In this document: in pieces, positions 27,381-35,013 of the stretch
How the letters are laid out: each line of letters starts with the position of its first letter
How positions within the stretch are numbered: position 1 is the first letter of the stretch
Assembly: GCA_017858515.1 (NCBI GenBank)
Contig: JAFMBM010000011.1
Coordinates: 1-63,991 of the forward strand
Reading direction: 5' to 3'
DNA length: 63,991 nt
From: Cryomorphaceae bacterium
GTDB taxonomy: Bacteria; Bacteroidota; Bacteroidia; Flavobacteriales; Schleiferiaceae
The notes under the pieces: generated by a model
Seen by the model: only the letters and a program-made list of their open reading frames with translations
Told to the model about the DNA's origin: nothing
Database searches by the model: none
Program-made: the position numbers and the translations under genes

Positions 27381-28148
27381 ATGAGCTTGATTGTTTTGAT
27401 TCGATTGAATCTAAAATCCCACATCAAAGGCATCCTTCTTGTTCTAAGCCTATTCGCAAGCCCCTTATTTGCCCAAATAGAAACGAGTCAAAACGCCTTA
27501 GTCTGGATTAAAGCACAAGCCATCATCCCCTTATCCAACGCATCGAAGCTAACCGTATTTACAGAATTGAGGGAATTCGTTTTCCCAACCAAAACAAATC
27601 ATATTCTTTTACCCTGTGCAGACTACAACTACGATATCAACAACCAATGGAACCTCGGGGCGGGAAGTCTTTACTTCTTTGCAGCCAACCCCATCAACCC
27701 ATTTGAGGAAACCGAAGAATTTCTGCACGAATTCAGAACCCATTTGGAAGCCTCCTTAAAAAAGGACCTAGCAGGCAGCAACCTTCACCAGCGACTAAAG
27801 TTTGAACAGAGGTGGCTTGAGCGGGAACCCGAAAATATATTTCTACTGCGACTGAGATATAGGTTCGAATACCGCCGAGACTTTTATTCAAAGATCAAAA
27901 CGAAGCTGCAATGGGTTGCAAGCCTAGAACCTATGTGGCAATACGAGAATGTACACCATCACATAGGCTTTGACCAGGTCCGCAGCGCACTCTTGTTAAG
28001 AGGAAAGACAGGAGAGCGAATTTCTTGGGAAGTAGGCGCAATGCATTGGTTTCAACAAACACCTATTGCCCAGCTTTACTTCAGCCAAGGCATCCTCAAA
28101 ACCGCAGTTAGCTACCATTTTAAACTCAAAAACAAAACAAAACCATGA
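27381..28148 (+). CDS. DUF2490 outer-membrane protein
   Basis: 255 residues with a signal peptide ending in SPLFAQ (about residue 31). The body alternates as in a small beta-barrel: WIKAQAIIPLS, FTELREFVFP, RLKFEQRWLER, FLLRLRYRFEYR, which matches DUF2490 proteins of Bacteroidota. Function unknown. The start lies three bases after the previous stop; the stop overlaps the next start by four bases (ATGA). Confidence 0.82.
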   Translation: MSLIVLIRLNLKSHIKGILLVLSLFASPLFAQIETSQNALVWIKAQAIIPLSNASKLTVFTELREFVFPTKTNHILLPCADYNYDINNQWNLGAGSLYFFAANPINPFEETEEFLHEFRTHLEASLKKDLAGSNLHQRLKFEQRWLEREPENIFLLRLRYRFEYRRDFYSKIKTKLQWVASLEPMWQYENVHHHIGFDQVRSALLLRGKTGERISWEVGAMHWFQQTPIAQLYFSQGILKTAVSYHFKLKNKTKP

Positions 28149-28543
28149 AAAAGCTCATCTTAACCACCCTAGTACTACTTATGGGAATAGCACTTCAAGC
28201 TCAAGAAGTTACTGTAGAATTCAAAGGAATGAAAACCGTAGCCGGCAAACTCTACGTTGCAGTAGTAGACGCCAACAACAAAGAAATCCGCGCCGAGATA
28301 GTTGATGTTACAGCCAAAACGGTAAAACTAGAGCTCGGTGTAATAGAGGCCGAAGCCATTGGAATCAGAGTATACCACGATGCCAACTCCAACGGAAAAA
28401 TGGACACCGGTTTTATGGGCATCCCCACCGAGGCCTATGGTTTTTCTAAAGATGCACGCGGAACCTTCGGTCCTCCCGAGCTTTCTGAATACCTTGTAAG
28501 CTTAAAAGAGGGCAACAATTTGCTTGTAATCAATCTTGAATGA
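28145..28543 (+). CDS. DUF2141 periplasmic protein
   Basis: 132 residues with a signal peptide (ends near ALQAQ). The DUF2141 fingerprint is clear: AIGIRVYHDANSNGKMDTGFMGIPTEAYGFSKDA, here seen as the sub-motifs HDANSNGKMD and GIPTEAYGFS (about 78-100), then GPP. The Asp/Asn-rich turn looks like a calcium-type loop, but no activity is established for the family. It is translationally coupled on both sides by ATGA overlaps. Confidence 0.9.
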   Translation: MKKLILTTLVLLMGIALQAQEVTVEFKGMKTVAGKLYVAVVDANNKEIRAEIVDVTAKTVKLELGVIEAEAIGIRVYHDANSNGKMDTGFMGIPTEAYGFSKDARGTFGPPELSEYLVSLKEGNNLLVINLE

Positions 28544-29298
28544 TTCGAAAACTTTGCTTCATACTTACAGTCTTAGGGTGTAGTTACACTCAAGCGCAAC
28601 AGCAAGCCCAGCTTCTGTTGCGCTTTGGCATGGGCTATACCCAAGGCTTTCAGTACGATGAGTACCTTTCCAATCTGGTATACGATGGCCACTACGGAGG
28701 AGTTAGCCTAGGCGCACGTCATTATTCAAACAATTGGTTTGAACAGCTTCAGCTCGGTGGTTTTGGTGGATGGATGTCTCTTCCCACTCTCACAGGCAGT
28801 ACCCTCAATGATATAGGTGGAAGTGCTCTCTATGAACTCCAACACAAAGTGCTAGAATCTAAAAAGTGGGGAAAACTCTATGTGGGAGTTAGCAATTTCA
28901 CCCAGGGTGGTGTGTTGATAAACAATCGCTTTGGCAATAATGCCTACGCCTATTCATTGCAAAGCAGCCTTGGACTTGGAATCCATGCGGAAAGAGAATT
29001 TCAAATCTCATCTCAATGGTTTCAGATGAGTTTAGATCAGCATCTTCCCATCCTTCTTTATGGCATATTGCCACAGTATGTTCCTTCTGTAGTGGTAGAT
29101 GATACGCCCTACAGTCGCTGGGGCTTAGTAGGTTCTCAAAGTCTTTGGCGCAGCAATATCGAGTGGGAATGGATACTCTCTAACCAAAATCGCTTTGGAT
29201 TGCAATATATCTTTCAATACGGCAAGATCGAAGGCCCCAATCTAAAGCAATGGGTGCAACATCAATGGTTTCTAACAATGAGTGTGGCCATACTATGA
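28540..29298 (+). CDS. Putative outer-membrane beta-barrel protein
   Basis: 252 residues, signal peptide ending in SYTQAQ. Amphipathic strands with aromatic ends (LLLRFGMGYTQGF, WFEQLQLGGFGGWM, LYVGVSNFTQGG, FGLQYIFQYGKIEGP) and a final strand ending in hydrophobic residues indicate a beta-barrel. No named family is recognised. ATGA overlaps join it to the DUF2141 gene before it and the S41 lipoprotein gene after it. Confidence 0.78.
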   Translation: MIRKLCFILTVLGCSYTQAQQQAQLLLRFGMGYTQGFQYDEYLSNLVYDGHYGGVSLGARHYSNNWFEQLQLGGFGGWMSLPTLTGSTLNDIGGSALYELQHKVLESKKWGKLYVGVSNFTQGGVLINNRFGNNAYAYSLQSSLGLGIHAEREFQISSQWFQMSLDQHLPILLYGILPQYVPSVVVDDTPYSRWGLVGSQSLWRSNIEWEWILSNQNRFGLQYIFQYGKIEGPNLKQWVQHQWFLTMSVAIL

Positions 29299-30296
29299 AA
29301 AAACAAATCCTCCTTTATTGCCTTCTTGGACTGCTCGCCAGCTCATGCCAAAAGATTCTTCTGCCGAACGAAGTGGAGAATTCACCTCAGCAAAACTTCG
29401 ATTTGTTTTGGGAAACTCTCCATCACAAATACAGTTATTTCGAACTCAAAAAGGTAGATTGGCAAATAGTTTATGATACCCTCAGTCCCAAAGTTTCAGA
29501 TCAAATGTCGTCTGAAGAATTGTTTGATCTCATGGCCGACGCCCTCTTTTTATTGAGAGATGGACATACCAACCTGATATCAGGCTTTGATATTGGTAGA
29601 AATTGGAATTGGTACCTAGACTATCCTGCCAATTTTGAATGGAATACCGTTGAACGAAATTATTTAGGGAAAGACCATAAGAGAACAGGACCTTTTTATC
29701 ACCAAAGAATCGATTCAGTAGGCTACGTTTACTACGAGAGCTTTGGCTCTGCCTTCTCAGAAGGTCAACTCGACTTGGTACTCGACCGATATCAAAACGA
29801 CAAAGGCCTTATTCTCGATTTGCGGAACAACGGCGGAGGCAGCCTCAATCTTGCCTTCCTCTTGGCCTCTAAGCTAAACCGATCTGAGTCTATTGCTTAC
29901 TACGAAAGGGCAAAGCAAGGCCCCGGAGCAAGCGACTTCAGTTCATGGGTTCCTTTGGCATTTCCTCAATCGTCTTACCAATACACTAAACCCGTGGTGG
30001 TATTGTTGAACCGAGCCTGCTATAGTGCCACCAACAGTTTTGCCGCCATGGTGCGCTCGCTACCCAACGTAACCCTCATGGGAGACACCACAGGGGGTGG
30101 AGGCGGATTGCCCGTATACAGTGAATTACCCAACGGATGGACTTTTAGATTCTCCGCAACCCAAAGTCAAAGCAGAGAAGGTCTGGACTTAGAATCAGGT
30201 ATTGGCCCAGATATTCATCTAAACTTAGATAGCCTACAACTTGCCCAAGGAAAAGACAGTTATATAGAAGCAGCCCTGCTTCAAATTAAAAACTAA
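29295..30296 (+). CDS. S41-family peptidase-like lipoprotein
   Basis: 333 residues from the ATG at 29295, giving a lipoprotein signal peptide ending in LLASSCQK. The S41 core (C-terminal processing peptidase/tricorn type) is visible: GLILDLRNNGGGSLNLA near 180, then NRACYSATNSFAAMVRSLPNV with the candidate Ser nucleophile, and GDTTGGGGG. No PDZ domain is apparent between the helical N-terminal domain and the core. It is probably an envelope protease. It is the last gene of the operon and ends tail to tail with a minus-strand hydrolase, three bases apart. Confidence 0.88.
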   Translation: MKKQILLYCLLGLLASSCQKILLPNEVENSPQQNFDLFWETLHHKYSYFELKKVDWQIVYDTLSPKVSDQMSSEELFDLMADALFLLRDGHTNLISGFDIGRNWNWYLDYPANFEWNTVERNYLGKDHKRTGPFYHQRIDSVGYVYYESFGSAFSEGQLDLVLDRYQNDKGLILDLRNNGGGSLNLAFLLASKLNRSESIAYYERAKQGPGASDFSSWVPLAFPQSSYQYTKPVVVLLNRACYSATNSFAAMVRSLPNVTLMGDTTGGGGGLPVYSELPNGWTFRFSATQSQSREGLDLESGIGPDIHLNLDSLQLAQGKDSYIEAALLQIKN

Positions 30297-30299
30297 GTC

Positions 30300-31061
30300 T
30301 TATTTCGATAAGAAAGACAAGACCTCATCCAATATCTCCTTCGGTTTTTCGGCATGCACCCAGTGGCCAGCGCCTTCTACTGTCTTTAATTCCATAAGTG
30401 GAAAATGCCTGTGGATGGCTGGCAAATCATCATCGAGAATATAACCTGATTTACCTCCCCGTATAAAGAGAGTAGGCGAATCAAAGCTCTCATCGGGCTC
30501 TAGGCTTTGCCCTACCTCTTCCAACTGTTGGTCGATGACGTTTAGATTAAAGCGCCAAGCAAATCCATCAGAAGAACGATGAACATTTTTCAAGAGAAAC
30601 TGCCTCGTTCCAAGATCCTGAATCTTGGGCTCAAGGGCCCCCTCTATATCGCTCCTTTTCTCCATTTGGGTAAAGTCGATCGACTTCAAAGCATCCACAA
30701 TACTTCTGTGATGGGTGGGGTATTTCTTGGGACCAATATCTACCACAATTAGTTTTTCTATACTCTTAGGGTGATCTACGGCCAATTGCATGGCCACCTT
30801 CCCGCCCATTGAATGTCCAAGGACGAAGGCAGATGAAATGTTGTGGGCATTGAGGTATTCAAGAACATCCTCGGCCATGTATTTATAGGACCAGTCATCA
30901 CTCCAGGGCGAACGACCGTGATTTCTCAAATCTATATTGTGCACCTCAAAGTGTTCAGACCACGAACGGGCCAACATGGCCCAGTTGTCGCTCAATCCAA
31001 ACAAACCATGGAGGATAATGAAAGGCTGTCCTTTGCCTTCAATGCGAGAGAACAATTCCAT
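30300..31061 (-). CDS. Alpha/beta hydrolase, YbfF-like esterase
   Basis: 253 residues. The oxyanion region is ILHGLFGLSDNW (18-29), the nucleophile elbow GHSMGGK is near 83-89, and the catalytic His is in GAGHWVHAEKP near the end. This is the pattern of YbfF-type acyl-CoA/short-ester hydrolases; the substrate is not predictable. It starts one base inside the pdxJ stop codon, so it is co-transcribed with pdxJ. Confidence 0.9.
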   Translation of the reverse strand: MELFSRIEGKGQPFIILHGLFGLSDNWAMLARSWSEHFEVHNIDLRNHGRSPWSDDWSYKYMAEDVLEYLNAHNISSAFVLGHSMGGKVAMQLAVDHPKSIEKLIVVDIGPKKYPTHHRSIVDALKSIDFTQMEKRSDIEGALEPKIQDLGTRQFLLKNVHRSSDGFAWRFNLNVIDQQLEEVGQSLEPDESFDSPTLFIRGGKSGYILDDDLPAIHRHFPLMELKTVEGAGHWVHAEKPKEILDEVLSFLSK

Positions 31062-31834
31062 TATCCTTGAGCCACTTCAGCCAGCTCAAGCTGACGTTGA
31101 TACATACGAACGGCGTTTTCTAGGCCGAAATAGAGAGCATCCGAAATAAGAGCATGCCCTATGCTCACCTCCAATAGACCTGGGATCTCCTTCGCAAAGA
31201 ATAAAAGATTTTGAAGGCTAAGGTCGTGCCCAGCATTTAATCCAAGCCCACAGAGAGCCGCTTCCTTGGCGGCAACAACAAAGGGTGCAATGGCATTTTT
31301 TTTATCCAACTCAAAGCCAGAAGCATAGCTTTCCGTATACAATTCAATGCGATGCGTACCCACATTCGCTGCAGCCTCCACCTGCTTTGGATCAGGATCT
31401 AAGAAAAGAGAAGTCCGAATATTGGATTCCTTAAGGCGTTGAAGAATATCCTTCAACTCTTCCGACCGAGACAACACATCCCAACCCGCATTGGAAGTCA
31501 GAACATGCGGTGGATCAGGGACCAGAGTAACTTGCGCAGGGCGCACTTCCTCAACCAACAAAAGAAAATCTTCTGTTGGATACCCTTCTATATTAAACTC
31601 CGTTGTTAGTATAGGAGCCAACTGCCGAACATCGCTATAGCGGATGTGCCTTTCATCGGGCCTCGGGTGAACGGTTATTCCTTTCGCTCCATAGCCTTCT
31701 ATTCGCTTTGCAGCAAGTAAGAGGTCTGGAATTGCACCGCCACGCGCATTGCGGAGGGTTGCAATCTTATTGATGTTTACGCTTAAATGTACCAAGGGCT
31801 CAAAGATAATTCTACATATGTTTGCTAACGCCAT
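31061..31834 (-). CDS. pdxJ: Pyridoxine 5'-phosphate synthase
   Basis: PdxJ condenses 1-deoxyxylulose 5-phosphate with 3-amino-2-oxopropyl phosphate to pyridoxine 5'-phosphate. Diagnostic stretches are LSVNINKIATLRNARGG, GITVHPRPDERHIRYSDV, VTLVPDPP and LNAGHDLSLQN. The ATG at 31834 gives 257 residues, about 13 more than usual, and overlaps the start of the divergent CBS gene; a TTG at 31795 would give VHLSVNIN as N-terminus and normal length, so the true start is uncertain. serC and pdxA of the same pathway are also in the window. Confidence 0.93.
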   Translation of the reverse strand: MALANICRIIFEPLVHLSVNINKIATLRNARGGAIPDLLLAAKRIEGYGAKGITVHPRPDERHIRYSDVRQLAPILTTEFNIEGYPTEDFLLLVEEVRPAQVTLVPDPPHVLTSNAGWDVLSRSEELKDILQRLKESNIRTSLFLDPDPKQVEAAANVGTHRIELYTESYASGFELDKKNAIAPFVVAAKEAALCGLGLNAGHDLSLQNLLFFAKEIPGLLEVSIGHALISDALYFGLENAVRMYQRQLELAEVAQG

Positions 31835-32495
31835 GAGAGTTGAAGATTACTTACAAACAGACCTACTACCCCTTCAGTTAAATCAGAGGGTAGATTTTGC
31901 ACTCGGCATGATGGACGATATGAAAATCAGTCATTTGCCCTTGCTCAATGGAGACATTTTCCTTGGACTAGTATCAGAAGAACAGCTCAACGACATTGAA
32001 GATGAGACCCTTGTTTTATCTGAAGCCCATCTCTTTCCGCTCACTATCTTCATAGGAAGTGATAGATCCATTCATGATTTACTGCACATTTTCGCCAAAA
32101 GCGATTATTCTATAGTGCCCGTTCTCTCAGCGGATGGACTCTATGCTGGATATGTTTCAGCCTCGCAGATGTGTAAAGAGTTAGCAAAGATTCTTCAAGC
32201 CGATAAAGCGGGTGGGGTTTTGATATTTGAGATGGCAAAAAAGAACTATCACCTTTCGGAAATAGCTCATTTGCTTGAGGCAGAAGACGTGCGCATTCTA
32301 AACCTCCTCACCATCCCCCTTGCCGACTCAGAAGAAATGCAGGTAATAATAAAGCTAGACACCCTCGATCTCAGTCGTCTGGTAAAAACTTTTTCACGCT
32401 TCGAGTACAAGGTAAAGGCCTCACAGTACGACGATAGTTTGGATTTGAATCAGGGAGATCGATATGAGTTACTCATGAAATACCTAAACTTCTAA
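31833..32495 (+). CDS. CBS-domain protein
   Basis: 220 residues from the ATG at 31833 (ATG at 31818 is an alternative). Two CBS motifs fill residues 1-120 (HLPLLNGDIFLGLVSEEQL; YSIVPVLSADGLYAGYVS), and the C-terminal half (about 135-215) resembles the ACT-like tail of a Bacteroidota CBS group. CBS pairs sense adenine nucleotides. Its stop overlaps the nadK start by one base, and that coupling suggests a link to NAD(P) metabolism (inference). It is head to head with pdxJ. Confidence 0.87.
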   Translation: MRVEDYLQTDLLPLQLNQRVDFALGMMDDMKISHLPLLNGDIFLGLVSEEQLNDIEDETLVLSEAHLFPLTIFIGSDRSIHDLLHIFAKSDYSIVPVLSADGLYAGYVSASQMCKELAKILQADKAGGVLIFEMAKKNYHLSEIAHLLEAEDVRILNLLTIPLADSEEMQVIIKLDTLDLSRLVKTFSRFEYKVKASQYDDSLDLNQGDRYELLMKYLNF

Positions 32496-33379
32496 TGATA
32501 GTTGCCGTATTTGGAAGGAGCTTTACTCCAGAATCGAAGCCTTATGTGGAGATGCTCTACAAGGTATTGAAGGAATCGAATTCTGAAATCTGTATCTATG
32601 AAGGTTTATATGTCTATCTAAAAGAAAATTGCGATCTACCCCTTCAATTCGACAGTCGATTTGCGAATTCGGAAGAACTGAAAAATAGAAAACCCGATTT
32701 CTTAATCACATTAGGAGGAGATGGAACCATACTGGATGCAGCCACTTACGTGCGCGATTCAGGCATTCCTATACTAGGGATTAACCTAGGAAGGCTGGGC
32801 TTCTTGGCAAATATTGCCAAGAGTGAAGTAAAGAATGCACTGGCGGAAATACAAGCAGGAAGATTCAAGATTATAGAGCGCAGTCTGATTGAAATGCACT
32901 CAACAGCAAACCTAGACATCGATTTTCCCTTTGCCCTGAATGAAGTTACCACCATCCGAAAAGACTCCACGGCCATGGTAACTGTTTACTCCTATATAGA
33001 TGGGGTTTTTCTAAACGCCTATTGGGCCGACGGCCTCATTGTAGCCACACCTACCGGCAGTACCGGCTATTCGCTTAGCTGCGGAGGGCCTATAATAATG
33101 CCCGAAGCACAGAATTTTGTGCTTACACCCATAGCCCCTCACAATCTAAACGTGCGTCCGTTCGTTATTCCAGACAATCAAGAAATACAACTAAAAGTGG
33201 AAAGCCGCGAAGAGCACATCCTTATTTCACTCGATTCTAGAATATACAGATCGCCAAAAGGAACGGTATTGAACCTTAAAAAGGCTAACTTTTTCATACG
33301 TACTGTGCAGTTAGAACAGCAACCCTTCCCCAGCACACTAAGAAGCAAACTCTTTTGGGGAATCGATAGTCGGAACTAA
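32495..33379 (+). CDS. nadK: NAD kinase
   Basis: 294 residues. The signatures are LGGDGTILDAATYVR (GGDG at about 73-76), GINLGRLGFLA and PTGSTGYSLSCGGPI. It phosphorylates NAD to NADP in the cytoplasm. It is coupled to the CBS gene (TAATG) and is followed after 56 bases by the DUF6089 - uppS - bamA group, a gene order I associate with Bacteroidota. Confidence 0.96.
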   Translation: MIVAVFGRSFTPESKPYVEMLYKVLKESNSEICIYEGLYVYLKENCDLPLQFDSRFANSEELKNRKPDFLITLGGDGTILDAATYVRDSGIPILGINLGRLGFLANIAKSEVKNALAEIQAGRFKIIERSLIEMHSTANLDIDFPFALNEVTTIRKDSTAMVTVYSYIDGVFLNAYWADGLIVATPTGSTGYSLSCGGPIIMPEAQNFVLTPIAPHNLNVRPFVIPDNQEIQLKVESREEHILISLDSRIYRSPKGTVLNLKKANFFIRTVQLEQQPFPSTLRSKLFWGIDSRN

Positions 33380-33414
33380 TTGAAAATAGGCACTTTCCAA
33401 AAACCTGAATTGGT

Positions 33415-33422
33415 TATATTTG
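33415..33422 (+). promoter_or_regulatory. Candidate minus-7 element for the DUF6089-uppS-bamA operon
   Basis: TATATTTG, a full TAnnTTTG match, 13 bases before the ATG at 33436 and after the nadK stop. No TTG at the right spacing. Confidence 0.45.
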
Positions 33423-33435
33423 CCCTCCTTTAAAA

Positions 33436-34275
33436 ATGAGAACACAACGCCTTTTGCTCCATATCACTTTCTACACCCTTCTAGTTTTAGGGGGCTTGAG
33501 AATAGGACATGCTCAGAACTCTGAAGTTGGCATTCAGCTAGGCGGCACTCATTTCTTGGGCGATGTAGGACCTTATACAGTCTATCCTCCACAAGGTTAC
33601 TTCGGCAGCGTTTTCTACAGATATACTTTCAGGCAGTACTACGCCCTCCGTGTAGAAGGGAGTTTAGGTCAGATTGAAGCAAATGATGCCAATAGTTTAC
33701 GTGGAGATCGATACGAACGGAATTTGTCTTTTCGCAGTTCCATTTGGGATGCCAAAGCTTTGGTAGAATTTAACTTCTTTCGGTTCAATCCAAGATCAAA
33801 AGACTACAACAAGACCTTTTACATTTTTGGTGGTTTTGGTTTGATGGGATTTGACCCAGAAACAGAATACAACGGCAAGTGGATAGGATTACGAGATTTA
33901 GGTACCGAAGGTCAGGGTACTCCTCTTTCTAGCAATAACAAATACAATCGAACCGCCATCACCTACCCATTTGGATTTGGGTTTAAGTACGCTTTCAACG
34001 AGCACTGGCAAATCAATACCGAGTTTATGGCGATAAGCACCACCACCGATTACCTAGATGATGTGAGTGGTGACTATGTAAATGCAAGCCAATTAGCTAT
34101 TTTTCAAAATCAAGTAGCGGCAGATCTATCCGATCGATCGCCTGTAGAGAGAGACCGCTCAGGTTATGCCAGAGGAAATCCGAACACCAACGATTGGTAC
34201 TTTTACACCGGAATTGGCTTGATTTGGAGATTTACGAGCAAGCAAGAGAAATGCGATAAATTTTGGGGAAGATAA
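33436..34275 (+). CDS. DUF6089 outer-membrane protein
   Basis: 279 residues, signal peptide ending in RIGHAQ. The start of the mature part, EVGIQLGGTHFLGDVG, and the barrel-like strands that follow (YFGSVFYRYTFRQYYALRVEGSLG; FYIFGGFGLMGFDPE; YPFGFGFKYAFNEHWQINTEF) match DUF6089. The C-terminus has a KCDKFWGR tail. Its role is unknown, but a place directly before uppS and bamA suggests envelope biogenesis (inference). Confidence 0.88.
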   Translation: MRTQRLLLHITFYTLLVLGGLRIGHAQNSEVGIQLGGTHFLGDVGPYTVYPPQGYFGSVFYRYTFRQYYALRVEGSLGQIEANDANSLRGDRYERNLSFRSSIWDAKALVEFNFFRFNPRSKDYNKTFYIFGGFGLMGFDPETEYNGKWIGLRDLGTEGQGTPLSSNNKYNRTAITYPFGFGFKYAFNEHWQINTEFMAISTTTDYLDDVSGDYVNASQLAIFQNQVAADLSDRSPVERDRSGYARGNPNTNDWYFYTGIGLIWRFTSKQEKCDKFWGR

Positions 34276-35013
34276 ATGGAGTTACTTCTAGATAAGAATA
34301 AAATTCCCCAGCACCTTGCTATCATTATGGATGGCAACGGCAGGTGGGCAAAAAAGAAGGGGTTTTTAAGATCTCTAGGCCACGAAAACGGTGTTGATGC
34401 CCTTCGCAGAGTGGCCACTCGCTCCGCCGAATTGGGGGTTAAGTTCTTAACGGTGTACGCCTTTTCCACTGAGAACTGGAGTCGGCCGAAAACAGAGATC
34501 GACGCACTCATGAGTATTCTAGTTTCTGCATTAAAAAAGGAGATTGGCACCTTAATGGACAATAACATCCGCCTAAACGCAATAGGCGATATTCAAAGTC
34601 TGCCTGCCCGTTGCAGACGAGAGCTCAGTGAAGTGATAGAAAAAACCTCTGCCAATGAACATATGACTTTAACTCTCGCACTGAGTTACAGTTCAAAAAC
34701 AGAGTTGGTTTCTTCCATAAAACAGATAGCCGAAGAGGTAAAAGCAGGACGACTACTTCCCGAAGAGATTACAGAGGCACATGTTGCAAAGGGTTTATAC
34801 ACCGCGGATATGCCCGACCCTGAGTTACTTATACGCACCAGTGGAGAGTACAGAATTAGCAATTATATGCTTTGGCAAATTGCCTACTCAGAGCTTTATT
34901 TTTGCCCCAAATTATGGCCCGACTTCAAAGAGGAGGACCTCGACTTAGCCATTGTGGAATTTCAACAGCGTGAACGTCGGTATGGTAAGATCAGTGAACA
35001 AATAAATTCGTGA
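34276..35013 (+). CDS. uppS: Isoprenyl transferase (undecaprenyl diphosphate synthase)
   Basis: 245 residues. IIMDGNGRWAKKKG (near 16-29, catalytic Asp), YAFSTENWSRP, and RTSGEYRISNYMLWQIAYSEL are the cis-prenyltransferase signatures. It makes the lipid carrier for peptidoglycan and other envelope polymers. It starts directly after the DUF6089 stop codon, and bamA overlaps its end by four bases. Confidence 0.96.
   Translation: MELLLDKNKIPQHLAIIMDGNGRWAKKKGFLRSLGHENGVDALRRVATRSAELGVKFLTVYAFSTENWSRPKTEIDALMSILVSALKKEIGTLMDNNIRLNAIGDIQSLPARCRRELSEVIEKTSANEHMTLTLALSYSSKTELVSSIKQIAEEVKAGRLLPEEITEAHVAKGLYTADMPDPELLIRTSGEYRISNYMLWQIAYSELYFCPKLWPDFKEEDLDLAIVEFQQRERRYGKISEQINS

Noticed and set aside
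30299..30312. Terminator between the S41 gene and the hydrolase
   Set aside because: CTTAT/ATAAG with a TTCG loop is only five weak pairs and has no T run.
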